From positions 62,001 through 126,000 of the forward strand of contig NZ_JACJHX010000013.1 of the NCBI RefSeq assembly GCF_014138605.1: DNA of 64,000 nt, written 5' to 3'. This stretch comes from Peribacillus huizhouensis. GTDB lineage: Bacteria > Bacillota > Bacilli > Bacillales > DSM-1321. The translations under genes were made by a program, and so were the position numbers. Below the pieces are notes generated by a model that did not search any database, was not told where the DNA came from, and saw nothing but the letters and a program-made list of their open reading frames with translations. Positions within the stretch are counted from its first letter, which is position 1. Each line of letters begins with the position of its first letter. Positions 1-9,174 of the stretch are shown in pieces.

Positions 1-2
1 CA

Positions 3-770
3 GTTGAATGGAAAGAATTTGTCCATGGAAATGCAGTAGTAGAGGGACTCGTTACAAAAAATATTGATTTTGGTCATGCAGCTGATGGAGCAGGTATTTA
101 TGCTCAAGCAGGTAATAAACCATTGGTTTATGTTGGGGCTGATTTACCGAACCCTGAAGGTGTTGGTGTATTAGTTCACAAAGATTCTGGTCTTACATCG
201 ATCAAAGATTTAAAAGGCAAAAAGATTGGTGTATTACAAGGTGGAAACCATCATTATTTAGCAGTTCTTGCCCTAGAAGAGGCAGGGATCAGTGCTGAGG
301 ATGTGGAGTGGGTGTACTTAAATGATGCAGCTCAAGGTCGTACAGCATTTGAAACGAATAAAATTGACGTACTTGCTTCATACGATCCATTTTTAGCGGG
401 GACGGAAATAGACTTAGAAACGATTAATTTGACAGAAGGAAAAGATTACGGTTATCCAAATCGAACATTTTATTATACGAACGAAGAGTTCAATCAAGAA
501 CATCCTGAATTAGTAGAGCTAATCTTAGCAGCGACAGATGAATCTGATAAATGGGCTAATGAAAATAAACCAGAAGTAGTGAAGTTAGTATCTAAAATGT
601 TAGGAATTGATGAAGCTATTATCGCTAAGGCTATAGAACGTCGTGAATATGGTGTCAATAAAATAAATGAAGAAATTATTGCTGCCCAACAAAAACAAGC
701 AGATGTTTACTATGAACTTGGTTTAATTCCAGCAAAAATAGATGTTGCTGAATATATGCCGATTAATTAA
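3..770 (+). CDS. ssuA: ABC importer substrate-binding protein, SsuA type (5' partial)
   Basis: The open frame runs in from the window edge, so the signal peptide and N-terminal lobe are missing. It matches the C-terminal two thirds of the NMT1/SsuA periplasmic-binding family, which captures sulfonates, taurine or nitrate outside the membrane. Family features visible are the stretch DLKGKKIGVLQGGNHHY, the DPFLAG segment, and the typical C-terminal end with RREYGVN followed by a QQKQADVYYELGLIP motif. The first gene of a three-gene import operon: the permease starts 14 bases after its stop. The true ligand cannot be read from sequence; aliphatic sulfonates are the most likely by family resemblance. 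Confidence 0.85.
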   Translation, partial: VEWKEFVHGNAVVEGLVTKNIDFGHAADGAGIYAQAGNKPLVYVGADLPNPEGVGVLVHKDSGLTSIKDLKGKKIGVLQGGNHHYLAVLALEEAGISAEDVEWVYLNDAAQGRTAFETNKIDVLASYDPFLAGTEIDLETINLTEGKDYGYPNRTFYYTNEEFNQEHPELVELILAATDESDKWANENKPEVVKLVSKMLGIDEAIIAKAIERREYGVNKINEEIIAAQQKQADVYYELGLIPAKIDVAEYMPIN

Positions 771-784
771 GCTAGGAGAATATA

Positions 785-1552
785 ATGAATAAAAAAATGG
801 TACTCAAGATTATCCCATGGATTATCCCAATTGGAACAATTCTCATATGGCAACTTATTGCCTCGAATGAATGGATATCGACTCGACTTGTACCAGCACC
901 TTTTACCGTATTAACGAGTTTTTATCAATTAGTCATGTCGGGTGAATTATTTTATCATATGGAAATGAGCTTAACGAGAGCTCTCATAGGATTGCTCATT
1001 GGTGGGGGTATAGGTTTTATACTTGGGATTGCAAATGGTCTGTCTAAATTTTCATACTTGTTTACAGATACATCTTTACAAATGATTCGAAATATACCGA
1101 ACTTAGCGCTTATGCCGCTTGTCATCATTTGGTTCGGCATTGATGAAGGGGCAAAAATCTTTCTAGTTGCTATTGGTGTAATGTTCCCCATTTATATTAA
1201 TACACTTCATGGTATTAAAAATATTGATGCTGGGTTTATTGAAATGGGAAAAATGTACGGATTGAAAGGGTGGGCATTATTTAAAGAAATCTTATTACCA
1301 GGGGCATTACCATCTATTTTCGTTGGCTTGCGCTATGCTTTAGGTATAATGTGGATTACTTTAATTGTCGCTGAAACGATAGCTACCTCAAGAGGTGTTG
1401 GATACTTAGCTATGACCGCTCAACAATTTATGCAGTCAGACATTATCCTAATTACGATTATCTTATATGCCGTATTCGGAAAAGTAGCCGATTTAATTGC
1501 TCAATGGGGAGAAAGAAAAGCACTGCGATGGCATAAAAGCTACATTAAGTAA
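785..1552 (+). CDS. ssuC: ABC importer permease, SsuC type
   Basis: This 255-residue inner-membrane protein has about six hydrophobic segments and the cytoplasmic EAA loop expected of binding-protein-dependent permeases (EMGKMYGLKGWALFKEILLPG, about residues 155-175, ending in the conserved G-x-x-x-x-LP pattern). It forms the translocation channel for the substrate delivered by the upstream binding protein and powered by the downstream ATPase. The start is preceded by GCTAGGAGAATATA, a good ribosome binding site. Length and layout fit SsuC/TauC/NrtB relatives. Specificity is inferred only from neighbours. Confidence 0.9.
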   Translation: MNKKMVLKIIPWIIPIGTILIWQLIASNEWISTRLVPAPFTVLTSFYQLVMSGELFYHMEMSLTRALIGLLIGGGIGFILGIANGLSKFSYLFTDTSLQMIRNIPNLALMPLVIIWFGIDEGAKIFLVAIGVMFPIYINTLHGIKNIDAGFIEMGKMYGLKGWALFKEILLPGALPSIFVGLRYALGIMWITLIVAETIATSRGVGYLAMTAQQFMQSDIILITIILYAVFGKVADLIAQWGERKALRWHKSYIK

Positions 1553-1570
1553 TGTCTGGAGGGATCAATT

Positions 1571-2326
1571 ATGGGTGTGCCATCTTTAGCAGAGAGATCT
1601 ACACATCAAAAAAAGGCTGTACAAATTCTTCTACAGCAGATTGATAAATCATTTGGAGATAAAACGGTATTAAAAAATCTTAATTTAGAAATTGAATCAG
1701 GAGAATTTGTTGTCATCGTTGGTAAAAGTGGAAGTGGAAAAAGTACTCTTTTACGTTTAGTGGCTGGTTTAGAGGAACCAACATCAGGACAAATTACCTT
1801 TAATGATCAATCGATTAAAGACTCTAAATTAAGCGCTACTATGATGTATCAAGATTCTCGTCTTTTACCTTGGAAAACAGTTATAAATAATGTAGGTTTA
1901 GGGTTAAAAGGGGACTGGAAGGAAAAAGCAGAAAAAACATTAGATTTGGTTGGCTTGTATTCTTTTAAAGATCAATGGCCATCGACGCTGTCTGGTGGAC
2001 AACAGCAGCGGGTTGCACTTGCTAGAGCATTAGTGCACAAGCCATCCCTATTATTATTGGATGAACCATTAAGTGCATTAGATGCGCTAACTCGCATGGA
2101 TATGCAAAATTTAATAGAAAAGCTTTGGCTAAATCAAGGTTTTACAGCATTACTCGTCACACATGATGTTCGTGAAGCTGTGAAATTAGCAGATCGAATT
2201 ATCTTAATTGAGGATGGAGATATCACTTTAAATATCAAAAATACAGTAAAGAGACCGCGTGATTTTTCTGATGTGATGTTAGCGCAAATGGAGAAGAAGA
2301 TTCTTGAGAAAATTATGGAATCGTAA
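1571..2326 (+). CDS. ssuB: ABC importer ATP-binding protein, SsuB type
   Basis: A 251-residue ATPase that energises the importer encoded just upstream. All ABC motifs are visible: Walker [11 protein letters not shown]-loop around [10 protein letters not shown], signature LSGGQQQR, Walker B LLLLDEP and the switch histidine in LLVTHD. A ribosome binding site (TGGAGGGATCAATT) precedes the ATG 18 bases after the permease stop. The N-terminal 20 residues before the conserved [10 protein letters not shown] are longer than in many homologues. A hairpin terminator follows within 35 bases, so this is the last gene of the operon. Confidence 0.9.
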   Translation: MGVPSLAERSTHQKKAVQILLQQIDKSFGDKTVLKNLNLEIESGEFVVIVGKSGSGKSTLLRLVAGLEEPTSGQITFNDQSIKDSKLSATMMYQDSRLLPWKTVINNVGLGLKGDWKEKAEKTLDLVGLYSFKDQWPSTLSGGQQQRVALARALVHKPSLLLLDEPLSALDALTRMDMQNLIEKLWLNQGFTALLVTHDVREAVKLADRIILIEDGDITLNIKNTVKRPRDFSDVMLAQMEKKILEKIMES

Positions 2327-2561
2327 AATGGAACTTTGAATCATATGGTCTGTTAAAGAAGAGAGCAAACATTGCTCTCTTTTTTATAGTTTTTCTAACA
2401 GGTCTATGGTCAAAGAAAGAAAGGTCGTCCCCGTTACGAATAATGTTCTCTCTGTTGTAAAACAGTACCACGTTTGCAACTCCATCTCTTTCATGCAAAT
2501 CTATATGTATCTGCCCACTTCCATGTGAACGATACTCCAATAGACAAATAAATAGCTCCAT
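2313..2561 (-). CDS. possible small orphan protein
   Basis: An 82-codon frame antisense to the end of ssuB and its terminator. The middle part has a plausible soluble composition with alternating hydrophobic residues (for example [19 protein letters not shown]), but there is no convincing ribosome binding site, and the last 25 codons read through a terminator and the ssuB tail. It may be the remains of a real gene whose original stop was lost, or chance. I do not recognise the family. Confidence 0.25.
   Translation of the reverse strand: MELFICLLEYRSHGSGQIHIDLHERDGVANVVLFYNRENIIRNGDDLSFFDHRPVRKTIKKRAMFALFFNRPYDSKFHFTIP
2359..2387 (+). terminator. rho-independent terminator of ssuACB
   Basis: The inverted repeat AAGAGAGCAA / TTGCTCTCTT with a three-base loop is followed by a T-run. 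It lies 33 bases after the ssuB stop. Confidence 0.85.
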
Positions 2562-2627
2562 AATTCACGCACAATTTTGTCATGCACCTAATCTTTTGTT
2601 ATCTTATAAATATAGGAGATGATTTAT

Positions 2628-2903
2628 TTGAAAATTACAGCGATTAATGCAGCGAATATTGATGAGTTATGTATCGCATTTGAAGGATGCCTTATAGAAC
2701 ATGATATATCATTTACATATACTGATATGATAGAAGAAAACGGCATTATATCGTTTATTTTTTGTAACGATCTTGAGAAGGCTAGATCTGTAGAATTTGA
2801 TGGACAGCATTGTATTGGTTTGGACTCAGATTACATTGCTAAGGAAGTATTGGAGCCCGTTCTTCCAAGATTAAAGGCTTACGCAAGAGTAAAACCGTTT
2901 TAA
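2628..2903 (+). CDS. small hypothetical protein
   Basis: An acidic soluble protein of 91 residues (LKITAINAANIDEL... to ...LKAYARVKPF). I chose the TTG at 2628 because AGGAG lies ten bases before it; an in-frame ATG at 2619 is almost on top of that site. No membrane segment, signal peptide or known motif is seen. It stands alone between the ssu terminator and a dead lipoprotein gene. Function unknown. Confidence 0.55.
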   Translation: MKITAINAANIDELCIAFEGCLIEHDISFTYTDMIEENGIISFIFCNDLEKARSVEFDGQHCIGLDSDYIAKEVLEPVLPRLKAYARVKPF

Positions 2904-2989
2904 TCAGTTATTTGATTTCTAACAAATTACCACAGAGTATTTTCGTAGTTGTAATTTATAAATACCTTGTTAAAGAAACAGGGGCGATA

Positions 2990-3135
2990 TGAAAGGTTTT
3001 ATGAAATTAATTATAGGAGTGTTATTCTCTTTTTCATTAACAGGTTGCTTAGGAGAAGATTATGATTTTACTCCTCCTACTGTTACACTTTTGAATACTG
3101 ATTCAACATTCAAAGACGTAATAGAAGAAAATTGA
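2990..3135 (+). pseudogene. truncated small lipoprotein gene
   Basis: A ribosome binding site AGGGGCG precedes ATG at 2990, but that frame stops after four codons. A second frame from ATG 3001 gives a classic lipoprotein signal with lipobox SLTGC and then GEDYDFTPPTVTL, ending abruptly at 3135. The simplest reading is one frameshift close to the start plus a C-terminal truncation. Secreted, membrane-anchored protein of unknown role when intact. Confidence 0.5.
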
Positions 3136-3182
3136 AGGAAATTCTTGTACATGGTAAATACAGCAACTTATAATTTTACAAA

Positions 3183-3233
3183 AAAGGAAATAAGACTATT
3201 CCATTAGGAGAAAAGTCTTATTTCCTTTTTTTC
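3183..3233. terminator. bidirectional terminator
   Basis: AAAGGAAATAAGACT pairs with AGTCTTATTTCCTTT around a 17-base loop and is flanked by an A-run and a T-run. It can end the short lipoprotein gene on the left and the VOC gene on the right. Confidence 0.75.
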
Positions 3234-3293
3234 ATGGGAGTAAAACCTCCGCTGTTTGAAGTTTCATTTTATATCTTGGTTTTTTTAATAAAA

Positions 3294-3716
3294 TTACATT
3301 TCACTGATTCCAAAGTTGAATTGCCAACCAATGCCAAATTTGTCTGTTAATTGGCCGTAGCATTTACTCCAAAATGTTTCTTGAAGTTCCATACCAACGG
3401 TGCCGCCCTCTTTTAGTTTATCAAATTGAGATTTAATTTCATCGATGTTCTCGCTTACTATTGAGAGACTAATGTTGTTACCTTCAATAAAAGGCATACC
3501 AGGAAAAACATCAGAAAACATAACATTACTACCACTAATGTTAAGGCGTGTATGCATGATTAAATTTTTTGCTTCTTCTGGAAGAGGATATTCTGGATTA
3601 GGCGGCATCTCTCCAAAAGTCATAATTTTGGGATTTTCTGTTTCAAAAACCTGTGCGTAGAATTCTACCGCTTCACGACAGTTTCCATTAAAATTAAGAT
3701 AAACATCAACAGACAT
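3294..3716 (-). CDS. VOC-fold protein (PhnB/glyoxalase-like)
   Basis: A 140-residue cytosolic protein of the vicinal-oxygen-chelate superfamily, PhnB-like branch. Family signs are the start VYLNFNGNCREAVEFYAQVF, the middle MHTRLNISGSNVMFSDVFPG and the C-terminal FWSKCYGQLTDKFGIGWQFN. The start is the ATG at 3716, eight bases after AGGAG; an upstream in-frame GTG at 3725 lacks correct spacing. Members of this branch are mostly of unknown function; some bind antibiotics or metals. No operon partner. Confidence 0.8.
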   Translation of the reverse strand: MSVDVYLNFNGNCREAVEFYAQVFETENPKIMTFGEMPPNPEYPLPEEAKNLIMHTRLNISGSNVMFSDVFPGMPFIEGNNISLSIVSENIDEIKSQFDKLKEGGTVGMELQETFWSKCYGQLTDKFGIGWQFNFGISEM

Positions 3717-3789
3717 TTCCTTCACTCCTAAATGTTTACTTGTTAATCACTGAAAAATGATTACATTTTATATTGTATCATTTACCAGT

Positions 3790-4075
3790 TCAATAGCAAA
3801 AATACTTACCCAGAAAAAATCGCTTTTCCAATGTTGATTAAAGCAGCGATTCCTGGAGTACTGGCCGGTGTGTTAAATATTCAAGGAATATCTTATAGTG
3901 CTGGTTTCGGTTTATCTGGCCCGTAATTTATATCAAATAGCTGAAGGTGGATGGACATCTAAAAATGTTTCAAATTATGCTAAGCGAATTCTTTATCCTG
4001 CCGATTGTATTGAATCTTGGTCTGATTTATGTTTTTTCTAGAAAAAAATGATTAAAGTGGAAGATTATCAACTAC
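3790..4075 (+). pseudogene. remnants of an integral membrane protein
   Basis: Two short hydrophobic pieces survive in different frames: one reading YPEKIAFPMLIKAAIPGVLAG and on to a stop near 3927, another reading SEFFILPIVLNLGLIYVFS followed by VEDYQLHFGYHTND near 4000-4110. Together they look like the relics of one transporter-type gene, possibly a sugar permease, but I cannot assign the family. No start codon or ribosome binding site remains. Confidence 0.35.
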
Positions 4076-4109
4076 ATTTTGGTTATCACACAAACGATCC
4101 ACAAATTGA

Positions 4110-4511
4110 ATAGTTAATAGCTGTTTATGGTGTTTTTTATTGGGAACGTGTAAAGTATAGTAAACAAATTTGAATTAATAATTTCTACTATATTAGAGAT
4201 CTATGTGAAAAATAGTCATCATCTCATAAATCGAAATTTTAAAAAAACTACTAGAAGTAGGATGTCGAAATATGTATAATTAAGTCTTACTAATGATTTT
4301 GTGTTCGTTATAAAGATAAATGGATAATCAAAGTACAAAATGGAAGATGTTATCAAAGAGTCTGGTCTTCTCATTAAGAGGAGGCTTTACATACATATAT
4401 ACTTTTGCTCTTGGTGCTTGACTAATTCAATAAGATATACTGTAAATGGTGGGATAATAAGAAGTTTTTTTAATAATTAGTGGTAGCGATTACATCGATT
4501 TGGGGGAAATT
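4110..4511. other. non-coding stretch
   Basis: No supported gene. The 3' part (about 4440-4511) is AT-rich and should hold the promoter of the chemoreceptor gene, but I could not pick a clear -35/-10 pair. Confidence 0.4.
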
Positions 4512-5864
4512 ATGTTTAAATTTAGCAAAAATAAAGAACTTGCTCAGGGGAATTATTCCGAAAATCAATTGATTGTTGAATTAGAAAGAATTTACGAAAT
4601 GAATGCAAACTATGAATTATCTGGTGATGCATACTTACAAGGGAATAATGAAGTAGAAATCATGATTAATAAAATACTAGAATTAAAAAATACTCAAGTT
4701 AGAGAACAGTTTTTACTAAATAGTGAATTGATTGAATTTGTTACTCAAATGGACTATGTGAAAGATATGGTAGACCATATTTCTATTCAAAAAGAATCCG
4801 TGGAGGAGGTAGCAGCTAGTAGTGAAGAAATGAGTCATGCGATTGAAGAAGTAGCAAATCATGTTCAAACTTCATTAATCACAACTAAAGAAGCGGTTTC
4901 GATCTCAACAAATTCTCTTGAAACGATTAATCAATCATTTACATATATTAATGAATCTTTCGAACAAATTAATCAAGTACAGGATAAAATGCAACTTGTA
5001 GTAGAAGACACAAAAGAGATTGATACAGTTGTTAATATAATTAATGATGTAGCAGAACGAACAAATCTCTTATCTTTAAACGCAAGTATTGAAGCAGCTA
5101 GATCAGGAGAAGCAGGTAGAGGTTTTGCGGTAGTTGCAAATGAAATTAAAAAATTAGCGGAAAATACGAAAAATTCCGCGAATTATATAAAAGAAATGGT
5201 AAAGAAGCTAAGAACAGAAATTGGTGTTTCCGAACAAGCAATTTCTGAAGCCGTCGGTGTATTTTCAAAAGGGAAAGATCATATTAATCAAGCGGTAGAA
5301 TCTATGGATAAGATGGAAGTGTCATTAGAGGGAATTAGTTCAGTCTTTGAAAATATATCAGCCAATGTAGAGGAACAATCTGCTACTACTCAAGAGGTCA
5401 CAGCAAGATTAAGTGAAATTAATCATCAGACTCAAATGCTTAGTGACATATGTATGAGAACAGGCCAGGGTATTTATACAATTAGTACGATGGCAGAAAA
5501 CCTGAGAAACACAGCACTTCCTTATTTTAAGGATTTTAAGGGAAATCAACATTTTAAACCTGTTGCGGCCGAACATCTCTTATGGAAATGGAAAGCTTAT
5601 AATGCAGTATGTGGTTTTGTAAAACTTGATGAAAATAGTATAGGGGATCATACTTCGTGTACACTTGGAAAACACTTAGAAAATACGAAACAATCTAATC
5701 CTTTTGATGATATGGTCGTCAAAATGTATGAACCGCATAAAAAAGTACATACTCTTTCAAAAGAAGTAATTCGTGCAGTAAATAGTGGGAATAGAACTAA
5801 TATTGCAAGTTATTTAAGAGAGCTAGATGAAGCCACAGGCGAATTAATGAATGGTTTGAAATAA
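4512..5864 (+). CDS. soluble methyl-accepting chemotaxis protein with C-terminal CZB zinc-binding domain
   Basis: A cytoplasmic chemoreceptor of 450 residues without transmembrane segments. The start is ATG 4512, five bases after GGGGG; a TTG at 4500 is an alternative. The signalling hairpin is clear ([20 protein letters not shown], about residues 181-200, then [18 protein letters not shown]). The C-terminus, about residues 350-430, fits the chemoreceptor zinc-binding domain: H355 in HLLWKWK, the H-x-x-C-x-LGKH core with C383, and HKKVHTL supplying the last ligands. CZB receptors sense zinc or oxidants such as hypochlorite and feed CheA. It is followed by a small orphan gene that may be co-transcribed. 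Confidence 0.88.
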   Translation: MFKFSKNKELAQGNYSENQLIVELERIYEMNANYELSGDAYLQGNNEVEIMINKILELKNTQVREQFLLNSELIEFVTQMDYVKDMVDHISIQKESVEEVAASSEEMSHAIEEVANHVQTSLITTKEAVSISTNSLETINQSFTYINESFEQINQVQDKMQLVVEDTKEIDTVVNIINDVAERTNLLSLNASIEAARSGEAGRGFAVVANEIKKLAENTKNSANYIKEMVKKLRTEIGVSEQAISEAVGVFSKGKDHINQAVESMDKMEVSLEGISSVFENISANVEEQSATTQEVTARLSEINHQTQMLSDICMRTGQGIYTISTMAENLRNTALPYFKDFKGNQHFKPVAAEHLLWKWKAYNAVCGFVKLDENSIGDHTSCTLGKHLENTKQSNPFDDMVVKMYEPHKKVHTLSKEVIRAVNSGNRTNIASYLRELDEATGELMNGLK

Positions 5865-5909
5865 TAAAGATTTAAGTGGTATATCATTTATAGTAGAAGG
5901 AGAACAAAT

Positions 5910-6194
5910 ATGGAATACAATGAAAAAGAATATGAAATATTAATTGAAAAAGCCATCGAGTTTACCCCAATTTGGTTGAAACAGGATATTGAAAGCATTA
6001 TACAAAAAAAAGATGAGACAACTAGAATAAGTTATGTCATTAGCGAGCTTTATAAAAAATATACGTTTAATGCTACACATATTTTAGCTGCTATGGGGCA
6101 AAATCCAGAATGGACAGTTGTTTCTCGTGAAAGATTGAATTTTATTGATAATAATATCGACTTAATCCAAGCAATGTTAAAGAGAATTTGGTAA
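5910..6194 (+). CDS. small hypothetical protein downstream of the chemoreceptor
   Basis: 94 residues, mainly alpha-helical by composition (YEILIEKAIEFTPIWLKQDI ... LYKKYTFNATHILAAMGQNP). AGAAGGAGAACAAAT precedes the ATG, and the gene starts 45 bases after the chemoreceptor stop with no terminator between them, so joint transcription is likely. I do not recognise the family; no signal peptide or membrane segment. Confidence 0.65.
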   Translation: MEYNEKEYEILIEKAIEFTPIWLKQDIESIIQKKDETTRISYVISELYKKYTFNATHILAAMGQNPEWTVVSRERLNFIDNNIDLIQAMLKRIW

Positions 6195-6211
6195 ATAACG
6201 AATGAAGAACT

Positions 6212-6336
6212 AAAGAGGGTGTCCATAAAAGGGGGACTTCATACTCCTATATATCGTTTATCGTGTGATGTATACATCGTATAAACGATATATAGAAGAG
6301 ATGAGGTCTGACTCTTTCATATTGGACATCCTCTTT
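6212..6336. repeat. 125-bp palindromic element (MITE-like)
   Basis: The ends are near-perfect inverted repeats: AAAGAGGGTGTCCATA on the left and TATTGGACATCCTCTTT on the right. Inside lies a second inverted repeat, TATATATCGTTTAT / ATAAACGATATATA. The end sequence resembles termini seen on several Bacillus insertion sequences. The whole can fold into one long hairpin and may double as a terminator for the gene at 5910. Confidence 0.6.
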
Positions 6337-6631
6337 AATTTTTATTGAGATATCGCAAACCAAGAGTAGTTAAAAAGGTAGTGGGAAGGGAAATAATAAT
6401 CTCTGCTTACTTAGGTTGTCATCTATTCTGGATGATCATTGTTGAATTTTCAATATTATGAATGTATTTCTTAAGACTTTCCGATTGCGTTTATGTATTC
6501 AGAGTCTAGAGCTAATATAAATGGGTGATAAGAATCTCTACTTCAAAACTAGGAGAAAACATTATAGAAACAAGTTCTTTTGGAATAATACATGAGGAAG
6601 ATATAAATAGCATACAAAGCGAGGGAGTTTT
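6337..6631. other. non-coding stretch upstream of the deacetylase
   Basis: No supported gene. A ribosome binding site for the next gene lies at its end (GCGAGGGAGTTTT). Confidence 0.4.
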
Positions 6632-7363
6632 ATGAAAAAAGTTATAGTGATATTTTTGTTTCTACTTATCTTATTTCTTCCATCACAAATTTTTGCAGAG
6701 CGGAAAGTTCCTATCTTAGTTTATCATTCAATCGACGAGTATAAAGGCATAGGTACTAAAGATTTATATGTAACTCCGAAGAATTTTGAAAAACAAATGA
6801 TGTATTTACGAGATCAAGGCTATACATTAGTAACTTTTGATCGGTGGCAAGATATATCTAAAGTAAATAAACCCATTTTTATTACCTTTGATGACGGATA
6901 CAAAAATAACCTTCATGCATTCGAGATATTTCGTAAACTAGAAAATGAACAATTTAAACCTACCGGTACCATTTTTGTTATTTCTGACTTTATCGGTCGG
7001 ACTCATCGATTAACGAAATCGGATTTAAAAATGTTGACTGATTCTGGTATATTTTCAATTCAATCTCATACTGCTACTCATCCTGATTTAACGAAAATAA
7101 AAAATTATGAATATGAATTGAAAGAATCTAAAGATAAAATTCAAAAAATAACAGGAAAACCTGTTATTGCTCTTGCGTATCCGTACGGAAATTCCAATGA
7201 AAAGGTCGTAGCAGAAACGAAAAAGTACTATTCGTTTGGTCTAACGACAACTCCTGCATTATATTCTGGAGTTGGTTTAAAAGACGAACTTTTTCTCTTA
7301 CCCCGAATTTATGTTAAGTATTCAACGTCTATTAAAGAATTTGCCGAGTTGCTTGACGGATAA
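6632..7363 (+). CDS. secreted polysaccharide deacetylase (NodB fold)
   Basis: A 243-residue carbohydrate esterase family 4 enzyme, expected to remove N-acetyl groups from cell-wall or biofilm polysaccharide outside the cell. An N-terminal signal peptide (KKVIVIFLFLLILFLPSQIFA) is followed by VPILVYHSI, the catalytic motif TFDDGY at residues 85-90, the metal motif SHTATHPDL and AYPYG. The arrangement with an ILVYHSI start resembles PgaB/IcaB- and YheN-type proteins. GAGGGAG lies before the ATG. It stands alone. Confidence 0.88.
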   Translation: MKKVIVIFLFLLILFLPSQIFAERKVPILVYHSIDEYKGIGTKDLYVTPKNFEKQMMYLRDQGYTLVTFDRWQDISKVNKPIFITFDDGYKNNLHAFEIFRKLENEQFKPTGTIFVISDFIGRTHRLTKSDLKMLTDSGIFSIQSHTATHPDLTKIKNYEYELKESKDKIQKITGKPVIALAYPYGNSNEKVVAETKKYYSFGLTTTPALYSGVGLKDELFLLPRIYVKYSTSIKEFAELLDG

Positions 7364-7680
7364 GGAAAGGTCAAAAGTTAATAGCTTCTGAAAATGCAAA
7401 GTAGTACAAGAAAGAAAAGTATTAGGTGAATGTTAACAGTTGAACAACAGGGAAACATAGTGGCTAGGTGCTGATTGAGATGGTGATATACGGAAGAAAT
7501 AGATATGGATATGAGCTAGATGCCAAGGTAGTAAAATTGAATTTAAGAAGTGATCCGTAACAGAAGGATTTTAATAGTTGAAGATAAAAATGAAAACCAA
7601 ATATTTAATTTAACACGATGGTGGGTTAAAAGGGATACTATTATGTCTAGAGAGAGAAATAAACAAATAGAGAAGAGGAC
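7364..7680. other. non-coding stretch
   Basis: No gene supported. A short frame at 7550-7753 lacks a ribosome binding site and runs through a terminator, so I do not call it. Confidence 0.4.
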
Positions 7681-7712
7681 AGCGACCACCCGATCACACT
7701 CGGTGGTCGCTT
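7681..7712. terminator. terminator of the yfkJ-like gene (bidirectional hairpin)
   Basis: AGCGACCACC pairs with GGTGGTCGCT around a short loop, followed by TTATTT on the plus strand and close to the 3' end of the minus-strand phosphatase gene. Confidence 0.75.
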
Positions 7713-7714
7713 AT

Positions 7715-8182
7715 TTAGTTAAGTTGATTCTCTTTCCTAATTTTCACAAGTAATTCTCTGCAACCGTCCATGATAAGGTCATATGTTTCCTGAAAATCAC
7801 CTGTGTAATATGGATCTGGCACATCCGCTTTATGTGTTGTTAAGTCAAGAAGTCGGATAATCTTCGGATGAATAGGCTGTCCAGTCATTTCATAAATGTT
7901 TTTAATATTGCTACTATCCATACCAACAATGAAATCAAACTTCTCAAAGTCTTCTTTAATTAACTGACGTCCAGCAAGACCTTTTGATGAGATATTGTAT
8001 TCTTCTAAGATTGAGAGTGTACCTTTATGCGGTGGCGCTCCAATATGCCATGAACTAGTAGCTGCGGAATCGACACTAACTTTTTCAAGTAGATTTTCTT
8101 TTCCGAGTAAATCACGGAATAATGCTTCAGCCATCGGCGAACGACAAATGTTTCCTAGGCAGACGAATAAGACTTTAATCAT
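7715..8182 (-). CDS. yfkJ: low-molecular-weight protein tyrosine phosphatase
   Basis: A 155-residue cytosolic phosphatase. The P-loop VCLGNICRS (C-x5-R-S) lies at the N-terminus and the general acid loop DVPDPYYTGDF near the C-terminus; both are diagnostic. Overall it looks like Bacillus YfkJ rather than the arginine phosphatase YwlE. The start at 8182 is chosen because AAAGGAG is correctly spaced; an in-frame ATG at 8203 lies upstream of that site. YfkJ-type enzymes are linked to stress resistance. Monocistronic with a strong terminator. Confidence 0.88.
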   Translation of the reverse strand: MIKVLFVCLGNICRSPMAEALFRDLLGKENLLEKVSVDSAATSSWHIGAPPHKGTLSILEEYNISSKGLAGRQLIKEDFEKFDFIVGMDSSNIKNIYEMTGQPIHPKIIRLLDLTTHKADVPDPYYTGDFQETYDLIMDGCRELLVKIRKENQLN

Positions 8183-8392
8183 ATATATGACTCCTTTTTT
8201 CATTTAATAAAAATGAGGATGGTTTTTAAGAAGCAATCATCGTCTAAAATAACTTTTTGTTCAGAATATTATACCATAATTTGAAAAAATAAGATATTAA
8301 TCGACATCTAACTAAAAATTGATAATGATTATCAATTTCAATACAGTGAGTTTTGTGCTTTAAGTAAAAATAATACAAGGGAGTGAGATTAA

Positions 8393-8730
8393 TTGAAAAA
8401 GTATGGGCTATTGGTGCACCTTCTTTATTAGCATTTGCTTTAGCAGGTTGTGGAGACAAGAAAAGACATCGAAGGAAACTAAAGAGAAAGTAGTTTAAGA
8501 AACAAGCGAAGAAAGCAAAGCAGCTGAGAAAAAAGCGGCTATAGAACAATCTATTACATATCTAGGTAATGAATAATGTCTTACCAGCAAAAGTTGAATA
8601 CATTGTAGTTGCAAGATTAGAATCGATGGAAGATGCTGTTATTAAAATATAATTATGGTCCAGTAGCTGAATGGGAAATAGTAATGCAAGATGATGTAGC
8701 AATTGTGAATGGTAAAAGGTAAACGAATAT
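8393..8730 (+). pseudogene. decayed lipoprotein gene
   Basis: A ribosome binding site (AGGGAGTGAGATTAA) leads to a TTG start, but the frame must shift at once to read VWAIGAPSLLAFALAGCGDKK, a lipoprotein signal with lipobox. Later pieces (KTSKETKEKVV, ETSEESKAAEKKAAIEQ, NVLPAKVEYIVVARLESMED, YNYGPVAEWEIVMQDDVAI) lie in successive frames with stops between. At least four lesions. The original family is not recognised. Confidence 0.55.
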
Positions 8731-8950
8731 TCCTGTAGTTTATGGAGCAGGAGATTTCATTGATCATAATAGCAAGGTAAGGTTGATTTCAAGGGTCCTT
8801 TCAGATGGCGTACTATTGAATAGCGAAAAGCTATATATTGAGCCAGATGCACCGATAGTGGCGTACGTATCTTCACATAATATCCTGTTTACGGAGCGAA
8901 ACAAAAAGTTTCGGTTAGATGACGATAATTATAGAGAAGTGAAAAGATAA
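8731..8950 (+). pseudogene. gene remnant without a start
   Basis: About 72 open codons (from [20 protein letters not shown] to [12 protein letters not shown]) with protein-like composition but no start codon or ribosome binding site. Probably the 3' end of a lost gene or a continuation of the preceding pseudogene. Family unknown. Confidence 0.3.
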
Positions 8951-9174
8951 TCGTAAATCAAGCTGGAGTGCGAATCGAACGTGTCGACACATAATATCTT
9001 CATAACAAATATTTTTCCCGAACAACTTTAATGTACTACTGTCTCAAAAAATTTTTCTTTACTAGTTACCAAGAAGAGAAAAATAAAGAGTGTTTCGATC
9101 ATCAATGTTATAATGTTGAAGTGAAATTGAAATAAGTGACTAAACTGGGTTGGTAATACTAAATGGAGGTAGCT

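Noticed and set aside
955-1191. Open frame antisense to the permease gene
   Set aside because: Shadow of ssuC; no ribosome binding site and composition follows the complementary membrane codons.
7550-7753. 67-codon frame before yfkJ
   Set aside because: No ribosome binding site and runs through a terminator hairpin.
8244-8549. 101-codon minus-strand frame
   Set aside because: Antisense of the decayed lipoprotein; phenylalanine-rich because it mirrors lysine/glutamate codons; no start signal.
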